From Anoplolepis gracilipes (lineage: Eukaryota; Arthropoda; Insecta; Hymenoptera; Formicidae), in NCBI RefSeq assembly GCF_047496725.1, contig NC_132986.1, positions 7,100,501 through 7,164,500 on the forward strand: a DNA stretch of 64,000 nucleotides, in the 5' to 3' direction. Positions 46,360 through 58,500 of the stretch are shown here, one piece after another. How positions within the stretch are numbered: position 1 is the first letter of the stretch; the number at the start of each line of letters is the position of its first letter. The notes under the pieces are model-generated. The model saw nothing but the letters and a program-made list of their open reading frames with translations, did no database searches and was not told the origin of the DNA. The position numbers and the translations under genes were made by a program.

Positions 46360-47141
46360 AATTTTATATATGTATGAAAGAAATATAAAAAAAACGACTT
46401 TTGTTTTTTGCTATAATAAGTGCATGTGCAATTTTCTCTATTTAAGAATACATATATATATATTATTATTTCGCATCATTGAAAATAAAAGGTACCATGA
46501 AGATTAAAAATGACAATTGATTATAATAATTTAATACCAACAATATAACACAGATAATTTAATAATTAATATTTAATAACAATATATATAATAATTAAAC
46601 TATAATATTTAAATATAATTATAGGAAAAAAATTAGCTACATATAATGCGCGCATTTGATACACGTAGAAGGAGATGGACACGTATGAATTAGAAGAAAT
46701 TACCTGCCTTCAAGAAAATTGTTAACCAGGCCACGAATTTGTTAGATTGCTACGGTTAGCAAACGAGCTCGGAATGTTACGTTAAAAGTGGAAGCGGTCG
46801 GGTTTTGCACAGAGCTTGATTTAAAGTGGCGGATGTCGGGTTGCATTGTTTCTCTTCCAAGCTGTACGACAGAGGTGTGCTAGCCCTGTGCCTCAAGGTG
46901 CATTCCGCCTCTCTGCTCTTCATACTTAACACCCCGGTCATGCATAATACAACGCGTGCATATAAAACTAGCAGTGCTGTATCGTCGCTTCTTATGAATC
47001 CCATAGACTTGTCTTTGTACTTCTCTCAACGTTTCTTCTCTTATTATCATTTTATATATCTTTCTACACTTTATTATAAAAGTTGTAACAGACTTGGTTG
47101 CACATAATTAATATATGTTTGCGAACATTAAAAATTAAGAG

Positions 47142-47172
<31 letters not shown>
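47142..47172 (+). repeat. CT microsatellite
   Basis: About 13 CT units with one TTT interruption. Confidence 0.9.
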
Positions 47173-47663
47173 AAACTTGCTAATATATTTTATTTATTTC
47201 ACTCAATCTTTTAGCGATAATCTTTTCGTTTAAAAAATTATATCAATTAGTGTAATGTTGCGGTTGAAAAAAATATAATTCAAATTATCTAAAGTATCTT
47301 TATTTTAAGATCTCAGAGTTATATAAATTCGAAGTTTTTCTTTCGAGAAACATATTTTTGCGTTTATATTCTGGATCACTCGGGAATTGATGAAGGAAAA
47401 TTTAGTAGCAAGAAAATTATGTTCGATCGAAGATCGAGTAAAGTAGTAGGACCAAAGTAAATACAGACCTGGTACCTGGAGAAGGTGCATCAGGACGCGA
47501 ACTGAATATTCCCGTGAGAACTTCACCGGGCGGTATCTAGTCTCGTCGCCTCGTCGGTGTTTCGCGACGTGAAGATGTATTGAGCGGATAACTGCATGCA
47601 CGGTTACATTAATTATACATCACGGAAAAGTGCGTAACAACGGTTCGACATACACACGTATGC

Positions 47664-47686
47664 AAAAAAAAAAAAAAAAAAAAAAA
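47664..47686 (+). repeat. Poly(A) run, 23 bases
   Basis: 23 consecutive adenines, then G and six more. It could be the tail of an old retroposed sequence (the preceding 250 bases are GC-richer) or a slippage tract. No SINE promoter boxes or target duplication were recognised. Confidence 0.8.
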
Positions 47687-48875
47687 GAAAAAATTGATGC
47701 GTTATTTTACGTCTAATAGGAAACAAAGATGTCGCCATGTCGAGATGTGATAACGATTCTTTAATTTCTGGATATCAAATAGAAGTGAAACCTAGTCGAA
47801 GAAATTCCGAAGTTATAAGACGATAAATTATAACTTTGATTTTGTTCAGAATTTTAATGTGAGTAACGAGAAGTATGGCTTAAAGTCTTAATGTATTCTA
47901 CGTTATTTTTCTTCAAAATTCTGACAATGATAGGAGCCCTTCATGATTATAAAATTTTGGTCTCTAAGTCAATAAATTCTCGTATTAACTCTATTGCGTA
48001 TTGAAAAAATATTATTTTAAATTATTTTATTTAGCAATATATGTATAATGTCATATTAAAAAATACACTCTTTCTCTTTATTTTTATTTTTTTGTAACAC
48101 GTTATAAAACCAGGACATCGTAGAAAATGTGATTTTTACAAATACTTGATGCACACACGTAACAGTATAAAACGGTGTATACCGTTGATTAAATCAATCT
48201 TCCCACATTTGTGCGCCTTCGTAATTAATCGCGCAAATGAAGTTTCTGTCGGGGCGTGCTTTTTTACCATTTCATCGTTTAATTACGGCCGGTTGGAAAT
48301 GCTGTCTAGAACGTCGTCTGGCACGCCGGTTTCTAACTGCGCGCGAGAGATCTCGCATGGATACGTTAAGCGCATTCGCGGATCGTGGAACTGGCCTCGT
48401 CGCGAAGCGCGGCCACGGTTATCGCGATAAGCCACGCACTTCCGCGCGACATAAATAAAGTGAACATAAATTTTTGTTGTCGACGCGAGATGTATCGATT
48501 AAGTCATTAAACTTGCTCGTAAACTGACTATCTCGGTCTGGAATTTTTTCTCAACCTCGATACATCTTATTCTTCTCAAAGTCTGATTATTCTAATCTGA
48601 CAATTATTTTATTATGTCAAACTTTTTTTTACATTAATTTTTACATAAAAATAATTTTTTATTATCTTGATATTTTTTCCTTCTCGATTAAACTTTTTTA
48701 TTTTTAATACTTTTCGCTTTTTTAACAACTTACATGTATTTTATATGTACGCTATAAAATATAAGTATAATGTTTTATTTTAATATTTAATTTAAATATT
48801 AATTTTAATAATTGTATGTAATATTTTATTTTAATATTATATTTTGGTTTTAATTTATTTTAATATTTTATTTTA

Positions 48876-48881
<6 letters not shown>

Positions 48882-48910
<29 letters not shown>
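48882..48910 (+). repeat. CT microsatellite
   Basis: About 14 CT units. Confidence 0.9.
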
Positions 48911-48914
<4 letters not shown>

Positions 48915-49034
48915 GTCCCTCACTCATTCACTTCATTTGAAGTCAACAATCTCGAAAATGACGTAAAACTAATGGCTGTCTCCGGTCATGACGAACAATA
49001 TCCATCAATGACGAAAAGTTTTATAGAATAATGA

Positions 49035-49076
49035 GACTGATTTATAACGAGCTCGCTCGCTCGTTATTAATCAGTC
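49035..49076. repeat. Hairpin, 18-bp arms and 6-base loop
   Basis: GACTGATTTATAACGAGC and GCTCGTTATTAATCAGTC pair at 17 of 18 positions; loop TCGCTC. Confidence 0.8.
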
Positions 49077-51360
49077 GAGAAAAAGGAAAGTTGCACAAAC
49101 AATAAACGCGCGTAGCATAGGACAGCAGAAAGAAAAAGGTCGAAAGTCACACAGATTCGTACAAAATAGTTTCACACATTTGATATATAGCGTGGTTATA
49201 GTTTCATGTCAACGGATAGAAAAGTTGACATTGTAGCTTGTAGCGAATGTGCAATTGCATTTTGTTTGCGTTAGAAAACGTGTCAGGTCGACCGTTCTGT
49301 GGCTGACGATGAGCCTGAAAATTGCGATGGCCTATGTCTTTTTTTTTATTACCTGCTAAATGGAGAGAGAAATATGTGTCGGATGAAAATTGAAATATAT
49401 AACTAATCCCGTACACACACACACACACACGCATACATCATTTTAATTGACTAAATGAATATTTAGAAGAATGGGTGAAAGGTGAAAATTCTATGTGTGC
49501 GGTCTGTAAAATATCTTTATGAAAATTTATACGCAGATTCGTTGAAATTAATTCTGCACGTCGCGCTCTCTTCTTAAATAAAATATTAAAATATCAATAA
49601 TATTCAAGTCATTAATCTGAAGATGGAAAATAATTAATCTCTCGTTACATACGATTAAATTTTTAGCAGTGGATTCAATTTTAAACTATTTAAATGAGAC
49701 TTGTATTATATTGTTATTCAATTTTAAATAAACTTAATTTTATAAAATTTCAGGCTGACATTTAATTAAGAAAATGTATACAAAGCATTACAAAGCCATG
49801 ATATCATTTAATTAAATTTTTAAATAAAGGAATTTAAAGCAAGATATTTGTAAAGAAGAAAATACATGATTTAGTACATTCTATAATTAATATTAACATC
49901 AATAGTTTGTCAGGGATTTAAAATGTCTCGAAAAGTACAATAAGTCCACCGAGAGCAATTTGCGAGATTTTCTGCTATGTTTGGACGTGCATGTTTTTTT
50001 ATTTAGATCCAACTGGATTCTCCGCTCTTGCTTTTCTCACTGTGGCTCAGGCCAAAACGGACAAACTGTTCGCGTAGTCTCGGTATAGTCCCGAAAGTTT
50101 TTAACGTCGCGACAAGCGGAGCGATAAAGCCGCTACAAAATAGGATTTGAAAAAGGTAGAAGGTTCAAGGATTTGAACGAGAGGCGCTTTTGTTAGCGCG
50201 CACGTAATGCATTGTTCCTAATCTGCTGCCGAGCTCTATCGTTTTATGCACGTACGCATTGTTTTCCTAGTAAGAGAAAGAGAAGCGCAAGGTTTCGTGC
50301 AGAATTTTTAACAGCAGGGTTATCTTCAAAAATAAAGAGGGATAATCTAATTTTTATCGTATCTTCATATATTTGTCGAAAATTTGTCAGGTGAGTGAGT
50401 AGCTAGTAGTGAGTAGCGAAATAAAAATCTGAGTATACATATTTGACAAGTGACTACGAAAAATAAAGTTGTATATTATACGATTCGCATAATAAAATAC
50501 GATACTGACGAAACATGTGACACGACTCTTGTGAGTTGTATCGTATAATCCACTGATAAAAATCGGATGACATTGGTTTTTGTCGTTTGCCTTTGGACGA
50601 CGAAGGCCTTATTTTTTATACACGTCCTTTTATATTTTAATTTCTCGCGCAGGAAACATAATCAGACGCAGCAGACCGAGGATTTCGTGCACTATCGCGT
50701 TTTGCATTCGCTAAGGCTGTCGCATTCAAAATCGCGGATATGCAACAATGCCGTTCACTCTGATTCAATGTGCAACGAACCCTTTTTGTCGCTATTTTTT
50801 TTGTAACCTTCAAGAGAACAATAGACAAACTCTTAAATTACATTGAAACTGTTCCTTTTTCATATTCTCTGTGCATGTGTTCCTCGAATGACAATCTCTT
50901 TGCAAAATGTTTCCTTTCGCAGAAACAAATTTACTCGGAATCTTATTCGAAGAAACACAAGTATAATTTTAAAACAAGAAATCACAAAATATTCTTTGAT
51001 AAAAAAATGGAAAACTTTTTATTTATTACATAGTATTATTTTATTTTACGTCAGTACAAAAAAGCAATAAATATAGGCAGTAAAATATAAAAGAGTAAAA
51101 AAAGCAATATAAAATCGAAAACGTGAAATGGCTGTCGAAACCAAGTCCATTAATAATAATCCATTAAACCTTCGTGTGTTCTAGATAATCGTGTCATAAA
51201 TCATGAATTTTTTTTATTAGGTAGGCTATCCTGAGTGCACAAGTCGAATGTGACTTATAATCAGCTGATATTTTTAGACTATGGAAAATATCTGCATTAT
51301 AATTTCATAGACCTCGATGTTGATATATCACGACGAAATGTTTTATCTATATATTTGTCA
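49077..51360 (+). other. Intron-like or intergenic DNA
   Basis: No exon was recognised. It contains a CA microsatellite (49412-49431), AT-rich DNA to 49960, and a moderately GC-rich patch at 49990-50330 whose short open frames do not resemble any family known to me. Confidence 0.35.
49412..49431 (+). repeat. CA microsatellite
   Basis: About ten CA units. Confidence 0.85.
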
Positions 51361-51396
51361 CCAAATTGCTCGATTTATTTCGCAATCATTTCGCAT

Positions 51397-51530
51397 CAAT
51401 TGGCGAACCAATCAGCGCGGCGGTTGAGGCCGGCACGTCAGCAACCAATCACGCGCATTCCTTCGTCGGCTTTAACCGGCGAGCGGCGCTTGAGCGCCAG
51501 TTCAGAGTTCAGTTTGCGCCGAGACTCCAC
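51397..51530 (+). promoter_or_regulatory. Core promoter candidate with CCAAT boxes and initiator
   Basis: Two direct CCAATCA boxes (51408-51414 and 51445-51451) and one inverted ATTGG (51399-51403) lie about 65-110 bases before an arthropod-type initiator TCAGTT (51509-51514, A at 51511). The block is CpG-rich in AT-rich surroundings. Spacing and orientation fit a + strand promoter. NF-Y is the known binder of CCAAT; binding here is inferred. Confidence 0.55.
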
Positions 51531-51747
51531 AGAGTGAGGAGTGTTTCGCCAACATTCGTGCGTTTCCTCGGTGATTTTCTCTAATATACACTTTTTCATT
51601 GCGTTGATCAAGCGAGAGTTACACGCTCGATAATTGAAATAAAAAACGTGACGCGATTTGCAAATCGACGTTTGCGGAAGTGACGTTTGAATTGGACTCG
51701 CATGCGGCGAGAACGCCGCCTTGACATTGACTATATGGAAAAAAAGG
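51511..51747 (+). CDS. Candidate first exon with short coding start (partial)
   Basis: From the initiator at 51511 the transcript would run to donor gtaaga at 51748. An ATG at 51702 is open for 15 codons plus one base (MRRERRLDIDYMEKK) into the donor; a second in-frame ATG is at 51735. The preceding in-frame stop is at 51681. No downstream exon was found, so the gene is unknown. It may be an alternative first exon of the same unit as the 25.7-32.1 kb exons or a separate gene. Confidence 0.35.
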
Positions 51748-52434
51748 GTAAGATGGACGAGTGTTGATATTTTCTGATCTGGTTATATAAATAGCACGTG
51801 GTAAATTTTTCTAGAATCTGATCTCTGTTATAACAGTTTTGTTATAATAATATAATAATCTCTTATTTTTATATAAATTGAGTAAAAGACATTTTAGTTA
51901 ATATATATTTCAATATTAAAGAATTGTTGAAATCTTTACTAAGAGGGAATCTGTTTTAAATTCATGAAAAATCTTTGTATGAAATATACATGTGGTAACT
52001 TACATACTAACAATTCATGATTACGATGTCAATAAGAGAAATAATATCAACAATCGTGCCTTCTGTTTCAAAACAAAAACGCTTTATTTATGATTTCATA
52101 AGAGACTCGGAAAGTTCGGGGATAGATCGCGTGGTTTATTCTTGTACGAAAGGACGTTAAAGTAGTGCGGCTGCTGCAATCCAGTGAATGCTGAGTAAGA
52201 GGCCGTTGTAGAGTTCCAGGAGGGGCAGAGAAAGCTGTGAATACAAAACCGGTTGCATTGAGAAGGTCAGTTACTGTATCAACATTGCCGTCCGGATATA
52301 GTCTTTATTTCGGTCACGCCAAGTGTTCCTTTTCCTAGAATACTATACTCTGAAATCTCTTTACAGCACCTCAATCGAGTTTGTCAAATAAAGCGAATTC
52401 TTCAAATACTGCATCGAATAAAATTCGATTTCTT

Positions 52435-52560
52435 GTGCACGTTTTACAAGTTATAATTATATGTTATAAATTTAACAGTGTTTTATTTATGTTATAGAAA
52501 ATGTCCCGTGTGCACGTTTTAAAAGTTATATATTTATATGTTATAAATTTAATAACGTAA
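52435..52560 (+). repeat. Duplicated segment, about 76-bp spacing
   Basis: TGTGCACGTTTTACAAGTTA, then TATGTTATAAATTTAACAG, returns 76 bases later as TGTGCACGTTTTAAAAGTTA, then TATGTTATAAATTTAATAA. Confidence 0.75.
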
Positions 52561-52911
52561 TTATTTTTATAAAGTCTCACAGAATTATATCGGATATTTT
52601 AATCATAGAGCCTATATGATGAAATTATATGTAACAAAGAAAAAAGTTATCATAGGTTTTAACAAAATTTTAATATGTCGCATTGTGTATTATTTAATAT
52701 TTATATTGGGTATATTTTAATATTAGTAATTGTGATTCTCTTTTCTTTCTTTCTTTTTCTTTATTAATTTTATTGATTTTATTTTTATTCAAAAAGATAT
52801 CTTTCATAATTGCCAATCGAAAATTATTGTAATACGAAAATTATTATAAATAAAACATACAATAAAAGAGCAATAAAGAACAAGATATATTGAGGTAAAT
52901 AGTAAAAGAAG

Positions 52912-52969
52912 GAAAAGTTTAAACCACATTAAAATCGTGAGAAAAGTTTAAACCACATTAAAAACGTGG
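52912..52969 (+). repeat. 29-bp tandem repeat, two copies
   Basis: GAAAAGTTTAAACCACATTA, then AAATCGTGA, is followed directly by the same unit ending AAAACGTGG. Confidence 0.85.
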
Positions 52970-53733
52970 ACACGAAATTCTTGCGTTATCATATGACATA
53001 GCAAGACGTATGTATGTGTGGTATTCTAGGATCAATAGACGAAGAAAAGAGGAGGACGAGTCGACCTAAAGGAAGGCTTCGACGGATCTCGTTTGAAAGG
53101 CCAAGGCTGCCGCTTACGCCGAACTGCGAGAGAAGGAAAGAGAGAAAAGACGAATGAGAGATAGAGATCAGAATAGAGAAAGAGAGCAAAAGAGAAAGAT
53201 GAGCTATCTGACACGTGCACGAACTCTGAAGAATCGTAAGCTTGAGCGTTGCTGAAAGAGAGAAGGAGAAAGAAAGGCGAGAAAGCGAGAAAGGTAAGGG
53301 ATTACATAAGATGTTCTCGTGCGAGAACGAGAATTGAAGGGGAACTGCCGCTTCTCAGAATGTAGCCGATAGATTTGTAATGAATTACGTAGCGTCTAGC
53401 ACGTTTTATAAGTGCTTGTCTTTTAACCTTTTCGAGGAAAACAACCTGAATTTTTAAAATTACGATTTTTTTAAATTGAATATTAAATTAATATCTCTAT
53501 TTTTTGTATGAATAATTTTGACATATTTTATATTTTGACGTTTAATTGACGTTTCAGCACATCTAATGTTTAATAAATTTTTACTGGATTATTGAATTAA
53601 ATAATTTTTATAATTTCTCTTTGTTATTTCTACGATATATTTCTTATGTAATTTATATATATGTATATACAATATACATATGTAGCCACACATATCCTAT
53701 TATAAATTGTCGGCTATATCGGCAATAACTGGC

Positions 53734-53823
53734 ACTAATCCTAATTAACTGAATCTCATTTCGCTGTATTACACATAGAGATGTAATATACAAAGGATAG
53801 CGAATTACTAATCTAGGATTAGT
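53734..53823. repeat. 90-bp foldback sequence
   Basis: The outer arms ACTAATCCTA and TAGGATTAGT are exact. Inside, TTTCGCT pairs with AGCGAAT and TATTACA pairs with TGTAATA in the same nested order, so the whole 90 bases can fold into one long imperfect hairpin with a small apical loop near 53775. Confidence 0.75.
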
Positions 53824-55148
53824 TATCATATAGATCTGGCCAATCGAGTCTAAATAGATATTATTAATCTTCTATCGACAGTGAACAACTGGGGAAGTTT
53901 CTAGGTGTAGTATAGTGAAGTTGTAATTGTCGAATATTATTTAAATATTATCATTTAATTAGTATATTGATCTGTATTTAAGGGGTATTTATTAATAATC
54001 CCGTTGATTGCGTTTTAATCGCGAAAATCTCTTTAGTTTTGAAAACCTGGCATTTCTAATAATACATATAACGTGCATATTATTAATTGATTGTCAATTA
54101 TTATTATCCGTTATTTTTATTTTATTAGATATATTCGTTTATATATACATATATATATATTTATTTATATTGAAATATCTATTTATGAAAATCTCTCTCT
54201 TTATATGTTTATAATTCGAAAAATGCTCGAAACAAACCGTGTGTCTCAATTTGATCTCTCTCACATTGTCACAGTTGATAGAGAAAAGGTATGATTCTTG
54301 ATACACACATATACACCGAATATTCGTTCGCACATACCAAAAATAACATACTCTCGAGAGATTTGTTTGCAAATGGGCTGCGAGTATATACATTCGTTGC
54401 GATCGGTAGCCCCGTGCGATTACTTAACGCGCCAGATGTTTACCGGGCCATTCCGCTCTACATGGTGCCGCATTAGTAATTTCGTGGATCGCGATGAGAG
54501 AGAGCGAATTTTGCTCGATATATTTGAAAGCTCACCCTGTATAGTTGTGAAACCCCGGCAAATTACATGCCTCGGTATATTATGGTTAGTTTCATTCGGC
54601 TTTTATGTAAGCACGATGAGTAAGTGAATCAGGAAAAAGGAAAAGGGGATCAGAGAGAGAAAAAGATGGATAGAGGCTACGAAGAATTTGCACAAAATCA
54701 GAGTCCATGTTTAGTCAGCAGGTATCTTTGACGCTCTGGCAGAATATCATATTTTCGAAATGATATCGCTATTAAGATATCGCATGTCATATCACATTTA
54801 TATTAGCGAATTAAATACAATATCATGATAATCCTTTGTTATATTCGCCGAATTTTGACGTCTTTAACAGTAATAATATTATTTTGTTTCTAGTGAAACG
54901 CATTTTGTATTTTGTCGCATGTTATTTTATCAAGTTTTATGTAAATAGCTAACAATTATTAAGTAGTACAGTTTGTCTTATTCATCGATCTGTTTCTCTT
55001 TCATTCATTACTCTTAATTTCATCTAATTATCCTGCATTATTCTTCTACATGAATTTTCTCGAACAAAATTAAATATTTATCGTCTAGCAATTAAACATA
55101 CCTACTAAAAAATAAATTATGGACGATCTTGTACGGACTTGTATTTGT

Positions 55149-55582
55149 TACTCTCTAAATTTTTTAGAGTCGAATCTGACTTCAAGCAATAATGAAAATA
55201 CTGCCAGTCGAAGTAGAGTGAAATTTCAATTTTTCGAAAAAGTGAAATTATTCGCTTTTTATTGGATTTATCCTTCACCCTAAAAAGAGTGACATTTTAC
55301 TGTTTTTTTATAATATGTACGTTGTCGCCTATGCTGCGCTATTCTAACTTAAAAGTGACATACGGAAAGAACGCAGGCGATTTCACTTTAAATTGGAGTG
55401 AAGTTTCGAGTGTTAATTTCAGGAGTGGACTTCACTTTAAAAATAAGAGTGAAATTTTTCACTTTTTGTCTTAGAGTGAATAAATTCACTCTATTGAAGT
55501 GAATGTTTACTCCACATGGAGTTAACTGGTCAGTGACTCCATGATTAGAGTGAAAATTTCACTCTAAAAAATTTAGAGAGTA
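55149..55582. mobile_element. MITE (non-autonomous DNA transposon) with perfect 22-bp TIRs
   Basis: The left end 55149-55170 (TA then CTCTCTAAATTTTTTAGAGT) is the exact reverse complement of the right end 55561-55582. If the outer TA is the target duplication, the element is 430 bp with 20-bp inverted repeats, as in Tc1/mariner-type insertions. The interior carries at least five GAGTGAA motifs in both orientations and internal stem-loops such as GAGTGAA..TTCACTC. There is no transposase. A 70-codon open frame inside is not a gene. Confidence 0.85.
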
Positions 55583-58500
55583 TGTGACATACATACACTC
55601 AACTCGACGCAGATCAAGTTTGCCTAATTGACAGATAACACTATCGTCAGAGAAGTCGTCTATTAAGATAAAAGCTGACAGATCATGTCGCATTACCATT
55701 AACCTGCTGTCATGTTGACTGGTAGAATGACACTCGTCGCGCTTATCTCGATCTCCGTGATATATCTGACTCACAGCAGTATTATCTTACTTCTTTTTAT
55801 TGATTAATGCTGTCCCTTATCAATTAAAATGCATTTAAAAAATAGAGATATCAGAAAAATGAGAAAAAAGCATACAATAAAAAATATACAAAATAAGAAA
55901 CAAGAAAAATATATATAGATAAGATAAAAACATGATGAGAAATCAAAGAAATATCGTATTCTATTTAAATATATATATTCGTTTTTCTTTATGTTTTTTC
56001 CAAACTTTTTGATGCGATATTAAATTTCTGCACATAATAATCTTTTATTTATTATTTTAAGTTATTTTAATATTTATGAATTTTACTTATCTTCGATAAA
56101 TCAAATTGCATGATGAAATTATAACATTGCTTCAAGGTTTCTTAGTTCTCGAGATATCTGTTAGTTTGGTTTATTTTAAATTTAAAAGATATTTTATTAA
56201 TGTGAAATATAGATTTTGAGTGAAATATTTATTTATTTGAGACGAAACTAAATAATTGCGAAACCTGTATCTTTTTTCCCCTGATGAGACACGTCGAAAA
56301 TAACGATATACTATACATATATGTCGGTACTGATAATCGTTCCGTGTAAATGGACCGCAACGCAGGCGCTCATCGCGCTGTCATAAATTGTGACGCCCCT
56401 AACTAACGTCAGCGTGAAAACTGTTGTCGCGTCGTACGTGCGATAATTGAAAGTGCAACGGGTAAAGTCATCGCTTTGTCTGTAAATTATTTTTTATCAC
56501 AAAATGTGTTGTTTCCACGGTGATATTACCGGTTGACACTGATGTCTGGTGTTTCTCGAAGCGCGTGTTATCGTTGAAATATACGAGCATATTTTGGTAG
56601 ACGCGAGAAATATTCAATCATTTCTTTATTTTTTTGAATATCGTATTTTTATCTATCATATCATTTTATTGCGAAACAGAGCACAAAATGACTGTATTTC
56701 ATGATATTAAAAGATAATTAAATTGCGGAGGTTGACATTTAAATTAAAATAAAATTTTAGACAAAGAGAGTCGACTTTAAATTTAAAGATCTCTCTTAAT
56801 GTTATATGTTCCAAAACTTGTTTTTATACATACAAATATACTTTGCACAATTTTGCTCAACTTTATTTTTAGATAATGAATTTCTATTATAATATTGAAA
56901 TAGTAACTTAAAATACAATTTTACAAATGACAGAAAGTTTTTAATGGATTGCTTCGTAAAACATGATTGCTGATAGTACATAATAGAGAAAAATATTTGT
57001 ACGTGCGTTACACAAATAAACACACATTGACACACGCATTCATCAAACAAAAAGGCTGTTTCTATCAAAACCAATTATTTCGTGGCGGATATTTTGTGTA
57101 CGTTTGAAGAGGTATCGAGTGTATTTAATAGTTGCAATTGATTTATTTCTCACTATTATCGTGTTTTATGTGTATTAAAGTCACGTGCTCACTCAAACGA
57201 TTGCGATTTATGCTTTTCATTGCGCTCACTCGATCCGCGAGAGAGGACGATCGTCGTTTACTATTCAACCATGCGCTCGTTCCCTATTATATCATGAATG
57301 TGTTGAGGAAAATGTCTTATGGGATTTACATCCATTCATCGACGATGACCAAATTGCGCATTGTGTCATTTTATTAGCTCGCCTAGATAAATGAGTTACG
57401 TTCCTTATACATACTGTCATTTCGACGCAATTTTATACTGTCGAGGAATAAGGTCTGCTGGAGATGACATTTAGCGCAAAAAATAAGTATTTCTTCTCCA
57501 TTTAACAGAAATTTTATAGTTACATCATTTTATCAATACATTTTTTATTGAGAAGAAAATAATTTGATATTTTAAAGATCATAAATTGTTGAACTATAAA
57601 TTGATCCTGTGAACTTGGTTTTTTCTTAATCAAAAATTCTAATGTTTAGTTTTTAATTTTAATTAAATTTCCAATTAAATTTTCATTAAAAGGTTCTGTG
57701 GGAGTTTACAATTACAATAACTGAAATTGAAAATAAATCTTGTAGCTTTGAGATTTAATATATTTTCTTTAATTCTTATTTTATCATAATTTTAAATGTT
57801 GAATGGTCCTGTATATAAACACACGTTTATACGACATCGCGTAGATATCGGCATTCGTGTATTAAATAATGTTCTTTGATATTCTATATAAAATTCCTTG
57901 ATATTTTATATAAAGTTTAGAGGAATAACGCTGCTATCTTTCGATAAAGAAATTCTTGTATAGTTTACTTTGTGATCGAATCTCACTCTCGTACAGCCTC
58001 GAATTACATTGTACCTCGATTTCGAACAGAATGGCACGATCGCGATCGTTATTCCGCATACGGGCACACTTTATCACGGCTCGCTTACGACGGCAGGCGC
58101 GTGTTTAATCGCATCCGCCGGCTGTACAGATCGCGGATTGTTATCGAACCAATTACGTCCCATCGACGGCCGTTTTAAATCGCCTACGATGACGATGACG
58201 TCGACATTCGCGCGGCAATGGTACCTGCCCTGCCGCCTTGCACTTATATGACCGCATTATTTCCGCTCACTCCCACGCGTGTATATCGTGCGTTCAGTTT
58301 GTCACGAAAAAGGAAATGCAGCAATAATGCTTTATATATTTATTGATATGTAATAATGACTTAATTTTTTATACTTATTTTACGATAAAAATAAAAGTAA
58401 TAAATTGAATAAATTAAAAGTAAATATTGGTCAATCTGAGTCTGTAATTTAGACAAATTACTATGTAATTGTTATATAAGATGTACATTGAAAATTGAAG

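Larger units (their letters stand above)
46360..49034 (+). other. Mixed intron-like DNA
   Basis: No exon was recognised. GC-richer patches lie at about 46700-47000, 47440-47640 and 48180-48450. CT microsatellites are at 47142-47172 and 48882-48910, and a 23-base A run at 47664-47686. Confidence 0.35.
51748..55148 (+). other. Probable intron with local repeats
   Basis: No exon was recognised. It includes a 76-bp-spaced duplication (about 52435-52560), a 29-bp tandem repeat (52912-52969), a purine-rich stretch near 53040-53290 and a 90-bp foldback (53734-53823). Confidence 0.35.

Noticed and set aside
46205..46507. 100-codon open frame with repeated peptide
   Set aside because: It is created by the 36-bp minisatellite.
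54298..54627. 109-codon open frame
   Set aside because: No recognisable similarity and overlapping equally long frames in the same stretch.
55262..55474. 70-codon open frame inside the MITE
   Set aside because: Non-autonomous element; the frame lacks any transposase motif.
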